A stretch of DNA of 64,000 nt from Atrichornis clamosus (Eukaryota > Chordata > Aves > Passeriformes > Menuridae): contig WBMZ01003045.1 of NCBI GenBank assembly GCA_013400975.1, forward strand, positions 38,325 to 102,324, read 5' to 3'. The notes beneath the pieces were generated by a model that worked only from the letters and a program-made list of their open reading frames with translations, did no database searches and was not told where the DNA came from. Positions 13,000 through 24,700 of this stretch are shown piece after piece. Position 1 is the first letter of the stretch, and every line of letters starts with the position of its first letter. A program made the translations under genes and the position numbers.

Positions 13000-13920
13000 C
13001 TGGGTGTTGATTCTTGGAGTGCTCTGTTAGTGTTCTGGTTTTATTTGTTTCTATAAAGTAGCACCTAGAAGTCCCAAGAACGTCTCTGATGTGGTAAATA
13101 GAGTAGTAAGAGCCACAAAACTTGTTTGCTAAATAAGTAAATCTCTGCAGGCAGACAAACATTAAGAAAATGCTACTACTGGAAAAGTTGCATTGATAAA
13201 AGAAAATATTTTCACAAAACTATGTCATATATATTTTGAATAAATCTTATTTAAATACTGTCAGAGTGTAGTCCTAAAATATTTTCTATAACCTTATAAC
13301 AATTCAATTAGTTAATCTATTCACCAGGTAATGAGCAGAGGGTTGGACTGTATCTTTTGTTGGGTAGAAAGATGTGGCTTATTCCTTGAGTTAACTCCTT
13401 GATTTCAACAAGGCAACTTAGGCAATAATAGGACTCAGAGTCTGACAAGCAATTTCTGACTTTCCATTGTTATGGAAAATATAATCCTAAACAATTTACA
13501 AGAGAAAACAGAAATAATCAAGCATTTTTTTTAAAAAAAGAACTCTCCACCTGTAGACTATCAAAATGTTTACAGACCGTGTTTTGTAGATTATAACTTC
13601 TATGGGAATAAATAGTGAGAAAATTTATTGCAGAATTTAGATAAACATAGTTTTTTGTATATTTTAGGGAGAAAAAGATACTGTAGAAATTTCAGATTCT
13701 TGGCATTTTTGTAGACACAACTTTAAGACTACAAGTTGCTAATTTTAAAACAGGTCAATCTCTGCATAAACCAAAGAGCAGATTTGTAATTTATTGACAC
13801 TCCTCTGCCACCTAAGCTCTGTTTTGCATTACTCTTTAGACTCATTTCTCCAGTCATCACTGTTCTGCTTCGGCGATATTTTATATTAAAATGTGTATCT
13901 TTTCCCCTTTAAAAAAAAAA
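13000..13920. other. AT-rich block
   Basis: A sustained AT-rich stretch with many TATTTT, AATAAA and ATATAT motifs and almost no CpG. No open frame above 60 codons lies inside it before 13881, and no repeat family is recognised. It ends in a run of A at 13912-13924. It may be a matrix-attachment-type or simply low-GC intergenic sequence. Confidence 0.5.
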
Positions 13921-13959
13921 AAAAGTTGAATTGCTAATTTCCTCCTGCTCTGCAGTAGG

Positions 13960-14240
13960 GAAACCCAGGAAAATAAGCCCTTCTTCCAGAGTGCCGTGTT
14001 GTCCAGCCAACAGACCGAATACAGAGCATACGACACGTTGAATTTGCAAACATACACTGCACGGCACAGCTTTAGCTGTTGTAAATGCCGGGTGGATTGT
14101 GTCATGCAGGAGTCCTACTTCCTAATCACTATGAGAAATGAAGGGCAAGCTCGTGAATTAAGGCATGCAACCCGAAACAGGTCATTTAGACACAGCTTGA
14201 ATTAATTCGTTTGCAAAGTCAAAGGCTTCTTTAAGCATAG
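13960..14240. other. Candidate conserved non-coding element
   Basis: After the AT-rich block comes a compact segment with isolated CpGs (CGAATAC, ACGACACG, GCCGGG) and TAATTAAG- and GAATTAATTCG-type homeodomain-like cores at 14154-14210, with no repeat similarity. The 69-codon frame across it shows no domain. Inference from composition only. Confidence 0.2.
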
Positions 14241-15077
14241 CTTCAACATATGCAGGAAGGTTTAGAGGAGGTAACACAGGCTTTTCTTAACTCTATTTTT
14301 CCTTATCTGATTCATGCAGCATCAGAGAAAGCCACACCCCAGCAGCTGCAGGGTTTGCCGGGGGAGGCTGAGTCGCAGCGAGCAGAGCGCAGGAAAGCAG
14401 AAGCAGAATACAGAAAAGTATAGAAAATATAAGCCCACCACTGGCTGGAGATCCTGGCCAGTTAGGAAGAACTAGATGAAAGCAGTCACACATCTTGGTA
14501 GATTATGGTGGTGGTACAGCAATAACAAGAGAGGAAAACTTTGTCTTTTCAGAGGATCCCGGTGCAGAATCAGCCCCAGTCCAGAGGAGGAGATGGAGAC
14601 TTTGTGATTCAGTGCTGCAGGAAAAGTGCAGCTAGACTGAAACTAAATGCTGACACACTCCTCAGCCTCTCAGTGAATATACATCCTTGGATGCCAACCA
14701 GATTATTCCGGGTTGCCCTGCATTGCATTATGCCTCACTGATCACTGCTTGCAGAGCTGGAGTTCAGGTCAGTGCAGAGAGAGAAGAGGAGTGATGTAGA
14801 TGTTCCTCGCAGAGTCTGAAGACACTTAGGGAGATTGATGAAGGATGCCCAGGCTGCCCGATTGGCTGCTGCACTCCCCAAGCTCCAGCTGAGAGGCCAC
14901 GCTGACAGGAGAGCACGGCAGCCTCCTGGTGATGGAGAGAGACAGGAGTGGGATGGGGATGGAGAAGTGTTTCTGCATGCTTCCCTGAGACATCTTTACA
15001 AAGCATGGAAATCATGCTGCCCATTCCCTATGTAACCAGCCTGGGGCCAAAACCAGCTGCCGTGCAAGGATGCACAT
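14241..15077. other. Unique non-coding sequence
   Basis: No repeat, exon or RNA gene recognised. Small GC-richer stretch around 14320-14390. Short frames only. Confidence 0.5.
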
Positions 15078-15125
15078 TGGGTCTGATCCAGCACCCACTG
15101 AGATCAGTGGGACAAGTTTCCCTGA
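15078..15125. repeat. Trace of an old amniote interspersed repeat
   Basis: GGGTCTGATCC followed by CCCACTGAGATCAGTGGGA resembles a dispersed sauropsid motif ('ggcctgatcca ... cccattgaagtcaatggga') that I know from turtle, crocodilian and bird sequence but cannot name with certainty. CCCACTGAGATCAGTGGG is itself a near-palindrome (CCCACTGA/TCAGTGGG around GA). Short and diverged. Confidence 0.35.
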
Positions 15126-17881
15126 TCCTAGGGAAGCTGAGGAGAAAACAAGAGCAACTGGTGTGAGTCAGGAGGCCAGTGCTGCTAAAGACAGGGAATT
15201 TGCCCATACCATCACCCCTGTTTGCTGGCTGTGAGTATGGCAGTGATCTGTGTATGGCAATGAGCACAAGTCAGGAAGGGACTTCAAGGCTTCACGCTAG
15301 AGTTGGCTTTCGTATTTAAGGCAAGGAAGGCAACCCATGTGGCTGTACTGCTTTTGGCATCCACCTCAGACCATGCCTAGCCCTTAGTTCATCTTGTGGA
15401 GCGTAACCCCCACGACACCAGTTAGCTTGGCCCAGCCAGGTGTGTGGGGATTTGGTGCCTCAACGATCACAGGAGAGGCGACTCCCACCAGAAGTCAGGT
15501 CTGTGGACTTCTGGGGCCAGGGTTCAACTCCCATGGCTTTAGATGGCTACAGAATAAAAACTTAATCCCGTGTCCCATAGTAGTCAAAGGACTGTAGTCA
15601 TCCAACCACATGGCTATGCACCATCTCAGCACAGGCTGTGGAGGCACCACTTGGGTAGGAGCAGCAGTGGCAAGTGGTAAACATTTTGTTCAGTGTATCT
15701 CTAACATTTATACTCTGCTAACTGTGCCTAATGGCATAAATCCTTGAGCATCTGAGCTAATCCAAGGCCTCAGTTTGCCATTGCTCAAACGTGGCAAAGA
15801 TGGATCAGAAGATAGAGCGGTGACTCAGGGATTCTCTCTGCGCATAGGATGTGGTTTCTCTCTATTTGCAGAACCAGCTGATCTAGGGAGCAGTGTGGCA
15901 TCTGACAAGTGAATTATTCTTAGTGCAGTAGAGGAATAAAAATCCATGTGTTATTTCCTACTGTTGAAAGCCCTTTAAAGATACCCTTTTGAACATAGTA
16001 AAATATTTAGTGAAAACGACAACAGTTCAAGTAAAAATGCAGATGCAGCACATGTACACGCACACGCAGGAGAACAGCTCAGCTGGAAGATCTCCTTATT
16101 TACCCATTTTAGCCATAACTTTGCACCTACAAAGTCAAAATACTTCTTGTAGCAGATATTTTCAGTTAGCTTTATTTTTGCTTCTGATATGGGTAGTGAT
16201 TTCCTGTAAAATGCAGAAAGTATGCAGGATAAGGAATGCACCAATATGTCACCATCCAGCACAGGAAGCAGCAGGGCAGGGCCTGGAAGAGATACATAAC
16301 TGGGAACTAGATTTAAATGAGGTTTCAGAGCTTGAAGAATGACATGTGCAGTAGGTAGTCCAGCACTGTGCTGCCAGGCACCTCAGCTCTCTGCCTGGGC
16401 TGCTGCCTCGTGCTGAACACAAATACCCTCTGGAGGTACCTTGTTTCTCTTGCCCAAGAGGTTGGATGTCTCCTGCATGGGCCCACAGCTGCTCTGTGGG
16501 GGAATTTCAGTCTGTCTCAACTCCTGAGCCTGCTGAGCCACTGGATCTCCAGAGATGTTTTGTTATGTGTCCTTGGAGCATAATTTACCCATGGTAGCAG
16601 GTTTGGGTTTCTCCACCTGCAGTGGTTTAGGGTGGCACCCACTTTTGTCATAGCACACCAGTCCATGGAGCACTCTCCTGGCATGCACGTGGTCTGGGTT
16701 TAGTTCTCACCTTGCTCTGCAAGGGTTTGGATCCATATTTTCCTTCTCTCAGAAGAACCAGAGACATAAATATGGAGCTGCATTGTGTCTGGAAAACATT
16801 TTCTCTTGACACCATTAAGAAAGCTCTGTGTCTCTTGCTTGCTGAATGCATTCCACCAATCTTCACAAATGTAGGTGAAGAGAAAGTGACAGCCTCTTCA
16901 GGAAGAAAATGGTCACAAATCAACAGCTCCTTGTCCTTGGACCAGATGTCACCACAGTGGCAGTCACTGCTGAAACATGGTCTGAGGTGCTGATAGAAGC
17001 GACAAAGATTTGGAACTGCACAACCACAAAGACCTGCTGGCCAACCTCTGCAGGGTCACAGCTCAGCCTGTCCTCCCTAGGCTCTTCCCAGCCTCCTTCT
17101 GCTTTCTGCAAGCATTTTCAATCTGTGAATAGGGCTAATGCTACAGTTTTCTGATCACACCCTTTCTCTGTAAAATCCAAGTGTCTTGTCCTTGGAAAAT
17201 GTCCTCTCTCCTTATTGCTCATTACGTTTAAGCAGGTGGAGATGCCCCCAGGGCTGGCAGCTGGGTCTGATGGCCTCAGGGCAAGTGTGTCATGGAAATA
17301 TCCACAGATGACAGAGGAATAGGGAAAAGCAATTGCAATGTGCTAATGCTCCCTCAGGGGTTGCGAGAAAAAATGAGATAGACAATACCAGACCTTTCTT
17401 GTGACATTTCGCACCCGTGAAGAGTTGTGGTGGGGGAGGAGCAGCCCTTGGTGCAAGTGCCCCCCTTGTGATTTGGGAAAACTGCCTGTCTGGGGGCCTT
17501 TCTCCATGTGCTGTGCAGCCTTGGTGCTCTGTATCCCTTCACTGCTTGTCATGTACCCGGGGCCAGGCTGAGTTGGACATGGAAGGGCCTGACCAGGCCA
17601 CCAGCTGAGCAATGTCCCAGAGCAGGGCAAAGTCATTAGCTGTCAGGAGTTTGGTGGTGTGGTTTTCCTGGGCCCTGTGTTTCCCACCGTGTCTTCAAAG
17701 ACCCAAAAGTGAGGTGCTGGGGGCAGTATGTTTGCAGACTTAGGTGGAGAGTGACTGAAGTGTCTTTGGTTTTCAAAGAGGGACATGTACAGTGCGAGTT
17801 AATTATCGAGGATTTTTAAATAGTGTCTGGAAAGGGAAATAAACCGCTGAGGGGAGGTTCCTCTAGCAATGGGCGTTGCAG
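15126..17881. other. Unique non-coding sequence
   Basis: Mixed-composition sequence without a supported gene. A GGTTCAACTCCC motif at about 15519-15530 resembles the tRNA B box or MIR head, and CCTCAGTTTGCC at about 15768 resembles the MIR middle region. They are too far apart (over 200 bases) to be one MIR, so no feature is called for them. Confidence 0.5.
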
Positions 17882-17897
17882 ACACACACACACACAC
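17882..17897. repeat. (AC)8 microsatellite
   Basis: Eight uninterrupted AC units. Short, with no flanking tandem structure. Confidence 0.9.
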
Positions 17898-18664
17898 CTT
17901 TCCATTAGTACTTAAGGAGCCTGGAGGATGGATTCAGTCCAGTTTCTCCATTTCCTTTTGTACACAAAGGTGCATAATGCCCATCCAGCCACCTCAGGGC
18001 CCCTAGACATCTGCATGGGGCTGGCAGATCTGACACAGGACCCCGGATAAACCAGTTCCCTTCCAGAGAGGCCAGCTGAGGCAAGGTAGCATATCCTGGT
18101 CATCTCAGAGAGCACCATTTGCCTGCGTTTGGACAGCTGGACCTGGCCAAGGAGGCTGCACTTTGACATTGTTAAAGCTGAGTCAACCCATCTGTTCTGG
18201 ATCTTGACAATTAGAATGATGGGTAGATTGAAATTGTTCAGAGATGCATATTTATTTTTCTACATTTACTCCTACTTCTTTTGTTTGAATTACTCTTTCC
18301 CTTGCAATTGAACTTTACCAAACAGTGCAGCACAAGTGAAAATGTGTCCTCAAAGGAGCTGTCCTGTGTGTGCTGCCTGGATAGCAACACCTCATTGGGC
18401 TTCTTGTTGAAAACTTCCTTCTCTGGATCCACTTCATGTCACAGACTCCTCCAGTAGGATTTATGGCTCTGACCTGGCACACCTCGTTCCCTCTGTGTTG
18501 TTGGAGGAGGAGCACAATGTGCAGGAGCACAATGGCAGGGTGAGGTCAGGGCACAGAGCTGATCTCCCTCCCCAGCTGGTCGATTCACACAATAACACCA
18601 TAGTGTTGCCAAAAATATAAATACTACCAGAAAGTAGGGGCTAGAAATATACTTCCTAGAGGTA
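17898..18664. other. Unique non-coding sequence
   Basis: No repeat, exon or RNA gene recognised between the AC microsatellite and the CR1 copy. Short frames only. Confidence 0.5.
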
Positions 18665-19145
18665 TCACAGAGTCATAAAATAGCTTGGTTTGGAAGGGAC
18701 CTTTAAAGGCCATATAGTCCAAACCCCTGCAATGTGCAGGGACATCTTCAACTAGGTCAGGTTGTTCAAAGCCCCACCCAGCCTGACCTTGAACACTCCC
18801 AGGGATGGGGCATCCATCACCTCTCTGGGCAACCTGTCCCAGTATTTCACCAATTTCATTGCAAAAAACTTCTTAATACTTCAACTTTTAGTTTAAAACT
18901 TTCCCCCCATGTCCCATTACTACATGTCCTTGTAAAAAGTCCCTCTCCAGCTTTCTTGGAGCCCCTTAAGGCACTGGAAGGCCCTCCAAGGTCTCCCCAG
19001 AGCCTTTTGCTCTCCAGGCTGAGCAACCCCTGCTTTCTCAGCCTGTGTTCATAGGACAGATGCTTCAGTCTTCTGATCATCTTCGTGGCCTCCTCTGGGC
19101 CCGCTCCAGCAGGTCCATGTTATATCCTGAGCAATTCCTCCAGAT
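18665..19145 (-). mobile_element. CR1 LINE, 5'-truncated copy (3' end plus part of ORF2)
   Basis: This is a CR1 non-LTR retrotransposon fragment lying antisense. The low-coordinate end has the reverse complement of the CR1 3' terminus (TCACAGAGTCATAAAATAG followed by a diverged copy of the usual GGTTTGGAAGGGACC segment), and the sequence continues through the conserved 3' region to the ORF2 C terminus. A minus-strand frame at 18856-19080 includes IRRLKHLSYEHRLRKQGLL and LWGDL, matching the well-known C-terminal part of CR1 reverse transcriptase. It is truncated at the 5' end, as most CR1 copies are, and its frames are interrupted, so it is dead. The upper boundary is approximate; similarity fades after about 19140. 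Confidence 0.93.
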
Positions 19146-22100
19146 GTCAGCTGGGTCAGCCCTCACCCTGTCTCCACACACCTGTGTGTTCAGATGACTT
19201 TGCTGTAGGCCACTGTGTGTGGGAGGAAGAATTCCAGCTGTCCTTTTGCTTTGCAGTTTTCATACTACTGGAAGGTTGACGAGGCTGAATGCCTCCCTGA
19301 TCCTCAAATACATGGACAAAACATGGGGAACATAGCTCGTGCCTTTGAAACTCAGAGCCAGGGGAAGGCTGCTCAGCCACTGGCATCTTGTCTCAGTGGG
19401 GCCGGCTGCTTGAGACTTGCAGGGTCTTCTCCAGCCCTCCAGCTGCTCTGCCACGGCACATTGCTGAAGTGGGAGCAGCTTCTTCATTCCCATGGGCCCT
19501 GATGTCACTGTCACCCTGCACTGTAAATTTACAGGTTGCACAGCTGTCTCCCAGCCTCGATTCCTACATGCTTCTCAGCATCTGCACTCTAGCATCCAAA
19601 TTAATATCCTTGCTCCTTTGAAAGCCCAGATTCCTCTCTCTTCATTCTCTTCTTGCTCTCAGAGTCCTGCTGTTCTTTACCATTGACCCTCAGTTGTTAA
19701 TTACTGTTCATATGGTGCTGCCACTGCCTGAGCAATTGTGGAAAATGGGTGGCAAGAGATTTTTCTACTGAGGTCTGTTGGGATCAGAGGGAAGCTGCAT
19801 TGCCCTGAGAAACGTTCACAGTGCCATGTCCAACAGAAGGTCCAGCTAGCCCCTCCACAGCCTCCCCTCTCCCCTTCAATGGCCTCCTGAAGTGTACCCA
19901 TTCTTATTTGCTATATGTCTTCTGCTTGGATTTATAGTCTGGCCAGTTCAGCTGTTTGAGATCCTGCAAGACCCTGCAACATCTCCTGAATTACCAGTTG
20001 TCTTATTAGTTATATCTGCCTCTGTGCTTTTTTCCTAGAATGTTTTACTTCATTTTCTAGGTGATTGTATGTTTTAGTCTACGTGACATGGACCAGTTCC
20101 AGTGACTTTTCCCACCTCACTTTTGTGATCTGGTATCTGCTGAGTTACACAATCTCCTCTGCCGGTAACATTCAGCTCATCACTCCCCCAGGTAAAAATC
20201 TGCTTAGGGAGCTGCTCTCATCTCAGATGCACAAACCTTTTCTGGCACAAATGCAATGGGAAAGTAAGGCAACAAAGTTCCCTGGAGCCAAATGAGTGTC
20301 ATTCATTCCTGCCATGTCTTGCTGTTTCAAGCAGTACTGCAAGAACAAAACAGAGAACTTAGGAGCAAGTTTAGAAGTTGTCTGAAACTGTTCCTACAGG
20401 CAAGCAAAGCTAATAATTGTGCATGGAAAAATTAGATACAAAACATTAAAATATTTTGCCTGAGATAAAAAAATAGCTTCTCAACTTTGTCCTTCCAGCC
20501 CCGTCCCTCCCTTTTAAATTTGTCTGTGATTTGCTCCACTGTTGGAGCTGTGCACGTGGAGTATCCAAAGTGAACATGCAAGACACTCTTGGGTTCTGCT
20601 GCAGCCTCCCTGATGCAGAAAGAGCCCAGGTGCAGTGGCCTTTAGCATGCACAGTCCAGATGCATGAAAAAATGGACCTTTTCTAAGAAAATTTGGGGCA
20701 GCTGTTTACACTGCTGTTTTACTTCTAGCCTGAGATCTTTTGCTTTAGTCACTTGAGATCACACCATTTTGCTGAACTGAGTGTAGACTTCAGAATATGG
20801 TTCCTGACTGTAAAGGATCTTGTTATGTGGGTTTGTTCTTTTCTTTAAACATGTATGTATTTAATGCATGTATGTGAGCATGTATTAGTACATCCTTGGA
20901 GTGGGGAAGGAAGAAAGTATGTGGCGTCCAGTGGATTTCTGTACGGTCATGTTTTGATGTCCTGACTCAGCTGTTCTTCTGGCCAATCTGTACGGACCAG
21001 CTGTTCAAAGCTATTTAGGCACTGGACATCTTAATATAGTTCAGCATCTGTCTCAGGCTGACTGAGGACTGGGCAAGACCTGTAGAGACTTATCCCTCCA
21101 TGGCTGTCATTTGTAAAGACACTGGCTTTTGCTGCTGATATGACTGGGCCCTCTGTGCCTAAATGTCTTCTTTTTTTTTTTTTTTGTTGGGAAAATTTCT
21201 GCTATTGCTCTTTTTACCTTTAAGAAGAGGCCCCTCTCTGTTCTCTGATTTAACCTCCTCCCAATAAGTCTTTAGGTGGAAATCAAGGCTTGGACAGAAG
21301 AGACTTGACTGCTTTAAACCATGGGAAAAACTTAGGCCAGGTTTAGTCTCCTGCACTGTCATCACACTATAGTAATGCAAAAGTGCACTACAGATACTCC
21401 TAGTAAAATACATTTGCTTTCAGGCTTCTTTTTTAAGACAATCAGGTGTAACACCTCAGTGTTTTACCTAGAAAGACTCTTAGTTCGTGTTCCATTGAAA
21501 TAGCTTTGAAAGTTTCATTAAAAGGTATCTGAACATTTCTGAGTGAAATATATCAACCTCAACTATATCAAAGCTTTCATTTTTACAAGAAATTATCTTC
21601 ATACTCTGATTTGTCCAGTTATGAGGATAGTTCCTTTTTCTGTTTCAGGCTTTTGAGTCGCAGAAAATCAATTACAGAAATTTCTTCCCTTTCACAAGGA
21701 CACATTTTTCATTGTTATTTTCCATAGGCTATGAAGAGGTACTGCGAGTTCGGAAAAATGTCCGTTGATTAGCTAAAATCTGCTAGTTTTCCACATCTCT
21801 GTTTCCCAATCTCCTCAGCTGAAGAGAAAATATCAGTGCAGAAAGACCTTTTCTTCCACAGTGGTCATATCAGTGCTCCTCCATTCACCACTCTGAAGGT
21901 GATGATCTATTTGCTACCTGGGTGACTTACGTTGCACAGATAGAAATGATTCGGAGGCTGCAGGGCTGAGTGTTTCAGGACTTCAACTCTTATGTTTCCC
22001 CATCCAGTTTTGATTGGAATCCTGTGGAGACTAGGGGAGATGGACATGTAGAAGTGGGAGTCACCAAGGCCAACAAGGAGCAGTAAGCCAGAAGAAAAGT

Positions 22101-22449
22101 GCACAAATGAACAAAAAGCTGGGAGAAGTTAGTATCTGAGTTAGTATCTGAATCAGAAGGCACCCTCAGTAACTGAGGATTGTAGGAATACCTGCAGTGC
22201 TTCAAGTTACAGCTGTGTCACAGCTCAAGCCGGTGGCTCCCAGGGGAAGTGCTAATGTAGGATAAAACTCTCTAATGGTTAAGGTATTGGCAAGAAAATT
22301 CATCCCTGCTCAGGACTCCTCTGCTGAGGTGATAAGAGCATTGAGACTTCAACCAGTATAGACCTGGGGTCGGTCTTTTCCCACTGCAGATCCGTGAACA
22401 CACAACTTAGCAGTGGTGGTGTCCCTGTGACTCCATGGGGGTGACACAA
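19146..22449. other. Unique non-coding sequence
   Basis: No gene recognised. Holds a 15-base poly-T run around 21172-21186 and an exact 12-bp tandem duplication at 22127-22150. Frames at 19215-19541 on both strands are chance-like, with no domain. Confidence 0.5.
22127..22150. repeat. Exact tandem duplication of a 12-mer
   Basis: AGTTAGTATCTG occurs twice head to tail (22127-22138 and 22139-22150) with no mismatch. Its length being a multiple of three is irrelevant because no coding frame is supported. It looks like a recent replication-slippage event. Confidence 0.9.
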
Positions 22450-23300
22450 ATCCCCACTGGTGGCCAGGCTGGGACGGGGCCCCCAGCAGGGGCGTGAGTG
22501 GCAGAGGGGCAGGGGACCTGTCCGGCTCCGGGATGCCGCTGTCACTGTGGCCGCCGCCGGCTCCTGCACGCTGCTCACCCAGTGACACCCAGTGCCTGGC
22601 GTGGGGTTAGGAGCTGCCGTGATTTCCGCACTTTGCCTTTGCCTCTGGAAGGGGGTCGCATGGTTCTCTAAATGATGCTGCTTCGAACAAACAAAGCAAA
22701 ACAAACAAAAACATTTGCTCGGTTCCTCTGTCATTTCCCGAGCGGGCGCATTCGCCTCCGTCCTACTTGTGGCCGTCGGCCAGCGCCCGGCTCTGTGCAG
22801 GAAATCTGCCTCGAACAACGCGTGAGCGCTGCCGAGACGTGCACTGCTGGTCCCCCCAGCGTCATCGCTACTTGTCCTCGGGAGATCGAGCTGTGCGCCG
22901 TGTTCTTCCCCGAAGGCCGGAGCACTTCCATATCGCGCAGTAGCTGTGCTGGGGACAGAGGAGGGACAGTGCCCGGGGCTGCTGCTAGAGCGGGACAGAG
23001 AGGGCTGCAGGATGGTTTCGGTGTTGCAGCCTCCGTCACATCCGACGGAGCTGTTTGCTGTGAGCTCGGCAGGCGCTGTCACGGTGGGGAGAGCTGTGAC
23101 TCACACGGGGTCGGATGTTTGGAGCACGGCACGGGCTCAGCTTCCCGGAGACCAGGGACTGCGGCCAGCGCTGTGGCTGCTCTCTGCGAGCGAGGGGCTT
23201 CACCCTTCTGCTGCTCGTGCTGTAGACGCACCTTAGGTCGGCTCTGGGGCCCACCTCTGCTCACTTCTCGGGGTGGAGCTGCCACATCTTGTGTGTTAGC
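22450..23300. promoter_or_regulatory. Isolated CpG-rich domain (possible CpG island)
   Basis: CpGs are frequent through this stretch (for example GAGCGGGCGCATTCGCC at about 22740-22756 and AACGCGTGAGCGCTGCCGAG at about 22816-22835), in contrast with the CpG-poor DNA on either side. GC-rich DNA has few stop codons, which explains the long opposing frames of 221 codons (plus, 22672-23337) and 260 codons (minus, 22300-23082); neither shows a known domain. It could be a promoter island for an unrecognised or non-coding transcript, or an orphan island. No TATA box or clear first exon with a donor stands out. Confidence 0.5.
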
Positions 23301-24629
23301 AAGATCCTTCCTGACCCGCGGGCTCTCAAAGGGTTGAGGGGAGAGCGTTTTTTTCCTGCTTAAAAGAGGCCAAACCCTGAAGCCCTGAAGGAGGTTTCCT
23401 GCAGACTTTACTCTCCCTGGCAGTGAGAGCTGTGCTCCTCCAAGCCCAGGCATCCCCTGTCCCACCAGGATGGGGACTGGCCATGGACGTGGGATTTTTT
23501 GCCCCTTTTTTTTTCACAGAGGAGAGCAAGGAAAACAATCTCTGAGGAAGAAGAGAAAAGGTGATCCTGCTGTCTGCTGGGATTTCAACCTGGTCCTCAA
23601 CAAGGCAGGAGCCTTTCAACAGGGCTGCTGCTATTTTTCAGAGGTGCTGTACCTCTGCAAAGGGAAAACATGAGAGTGACTCAGCTGCTGCCACAGGGAC
23701 TTACACTTTCAACCAGACACAGGGAAGGGACAGCCACGCCAGCAGAACACATGCACACACCTTCAGCTGCAGCCACTGCTCTTCACCTGCCAGAAGAGTC
23801 TGGGACCGGTTCCCTGTCTGATGTTAACAGGGGCTGTGGTTTGCACAACAGCATCATCTCTGGCCACAAGCCAGCCGGAAGGGCTCTCAGGGAGAGCTTT
23901 TCTCCTTGGATGGCCTGACACTTTCGGGCAGCCTGCGCTATTTTCCAGAAAATAGAGACAAAAATCAAATGCATGATGCTCTTGAACTGATCTCCCTTGG
24001 AGATCTCTCTAGGCTTGTGAACAATAAGATGGTCCTAAACAGAAAAGTGGTCACAAAGCTGAAGAATATGTATGACTGGAAGAGAGAAAATGGTGGGTGG
24101 GAGGGTAACTGCAGTACTGTCAGAGATAATGGACTCCCTAAGAAATAGCCTCCTGCTGCTCTGTGGGGAGTGAGGACGTCTCAGCACAGCACTGTGCCTT
24201 GCAGAGATTGTGGGCATTCAGGCAGAGCCTCTGTTGAGTCGCTGCTGGCACAGAGCCCTCTCCAGCAGCCATCGAGGGTCTGCTGGCCACCTGCCCTCTG
24301 CCCTTCTCCTGGTGTCCACTGCAGTGGCCCATGAAGCACGCTGGTTTCTTCACACTGTCAGTGGCTGACATTGCCACAGGAGTGTCACCAGCCAGCACAG
24401 GGTATTACCTGAACACTTGTCCCTCAATGGGACCAGTGTCCTTTTTAGGATTGCAAGGAGACACCTACACCCAGCTGGGATCCACCACCCAGGGCCCTTT
24501 CCTGAAGGCAAGTGCAGACACACCACCTTTCACGGACCTCAACAGAGCTGCATCTTTTCTTTCTGAATTAATTCATTCCTCCTTGTCAGTGAATACACAG
24601 AGTCTGGAGAACTTGCTCTAAGAACTGGG
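23301..24629. other. Unique non-coding sequence
   Basis: No repeat or exon recognised. The frame at 24331-24621 (plus, 96 codons) lacks a known domain. Confidence 0.5.
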
Positions 24630-24700
24630 GGAGCCAGATTTGCGCAGTGATGGGATTCAAATCCATGCTTGCTCACCAGGTAGTCCAGTGGGGGCTGGTG
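24630..24700 (-). repeat. Possible MIR SINE head (very diverged)
   Basis: Read on the minus strand, GCATGGATTTGAATCCCATC resembles the tRNA-derived head of MIR, where the B-box-like GGTTTGAATCCC is the best preserved part. What follows (CTCCCCCAGTTCTTAGAGCAAG) is only loosely like the next MIR segment. Too short to be secure. Confidence 0.3.

Noticed and set aside
15515..15535. tRNA B-box-like GGTTCAACTCCC
   Set aside because: No A box at the right distance and no cloverleaf could be drawn; at best a MIR scrap.
22300..23337. 260-codon (minus) and 221-codon (plus) open frames, among the longest in the window
   Set aside because: They overlap on opposite strands in a CpG-rich, stop-poor stretch, show biased low-complexity composition and contain no domain I recognise.
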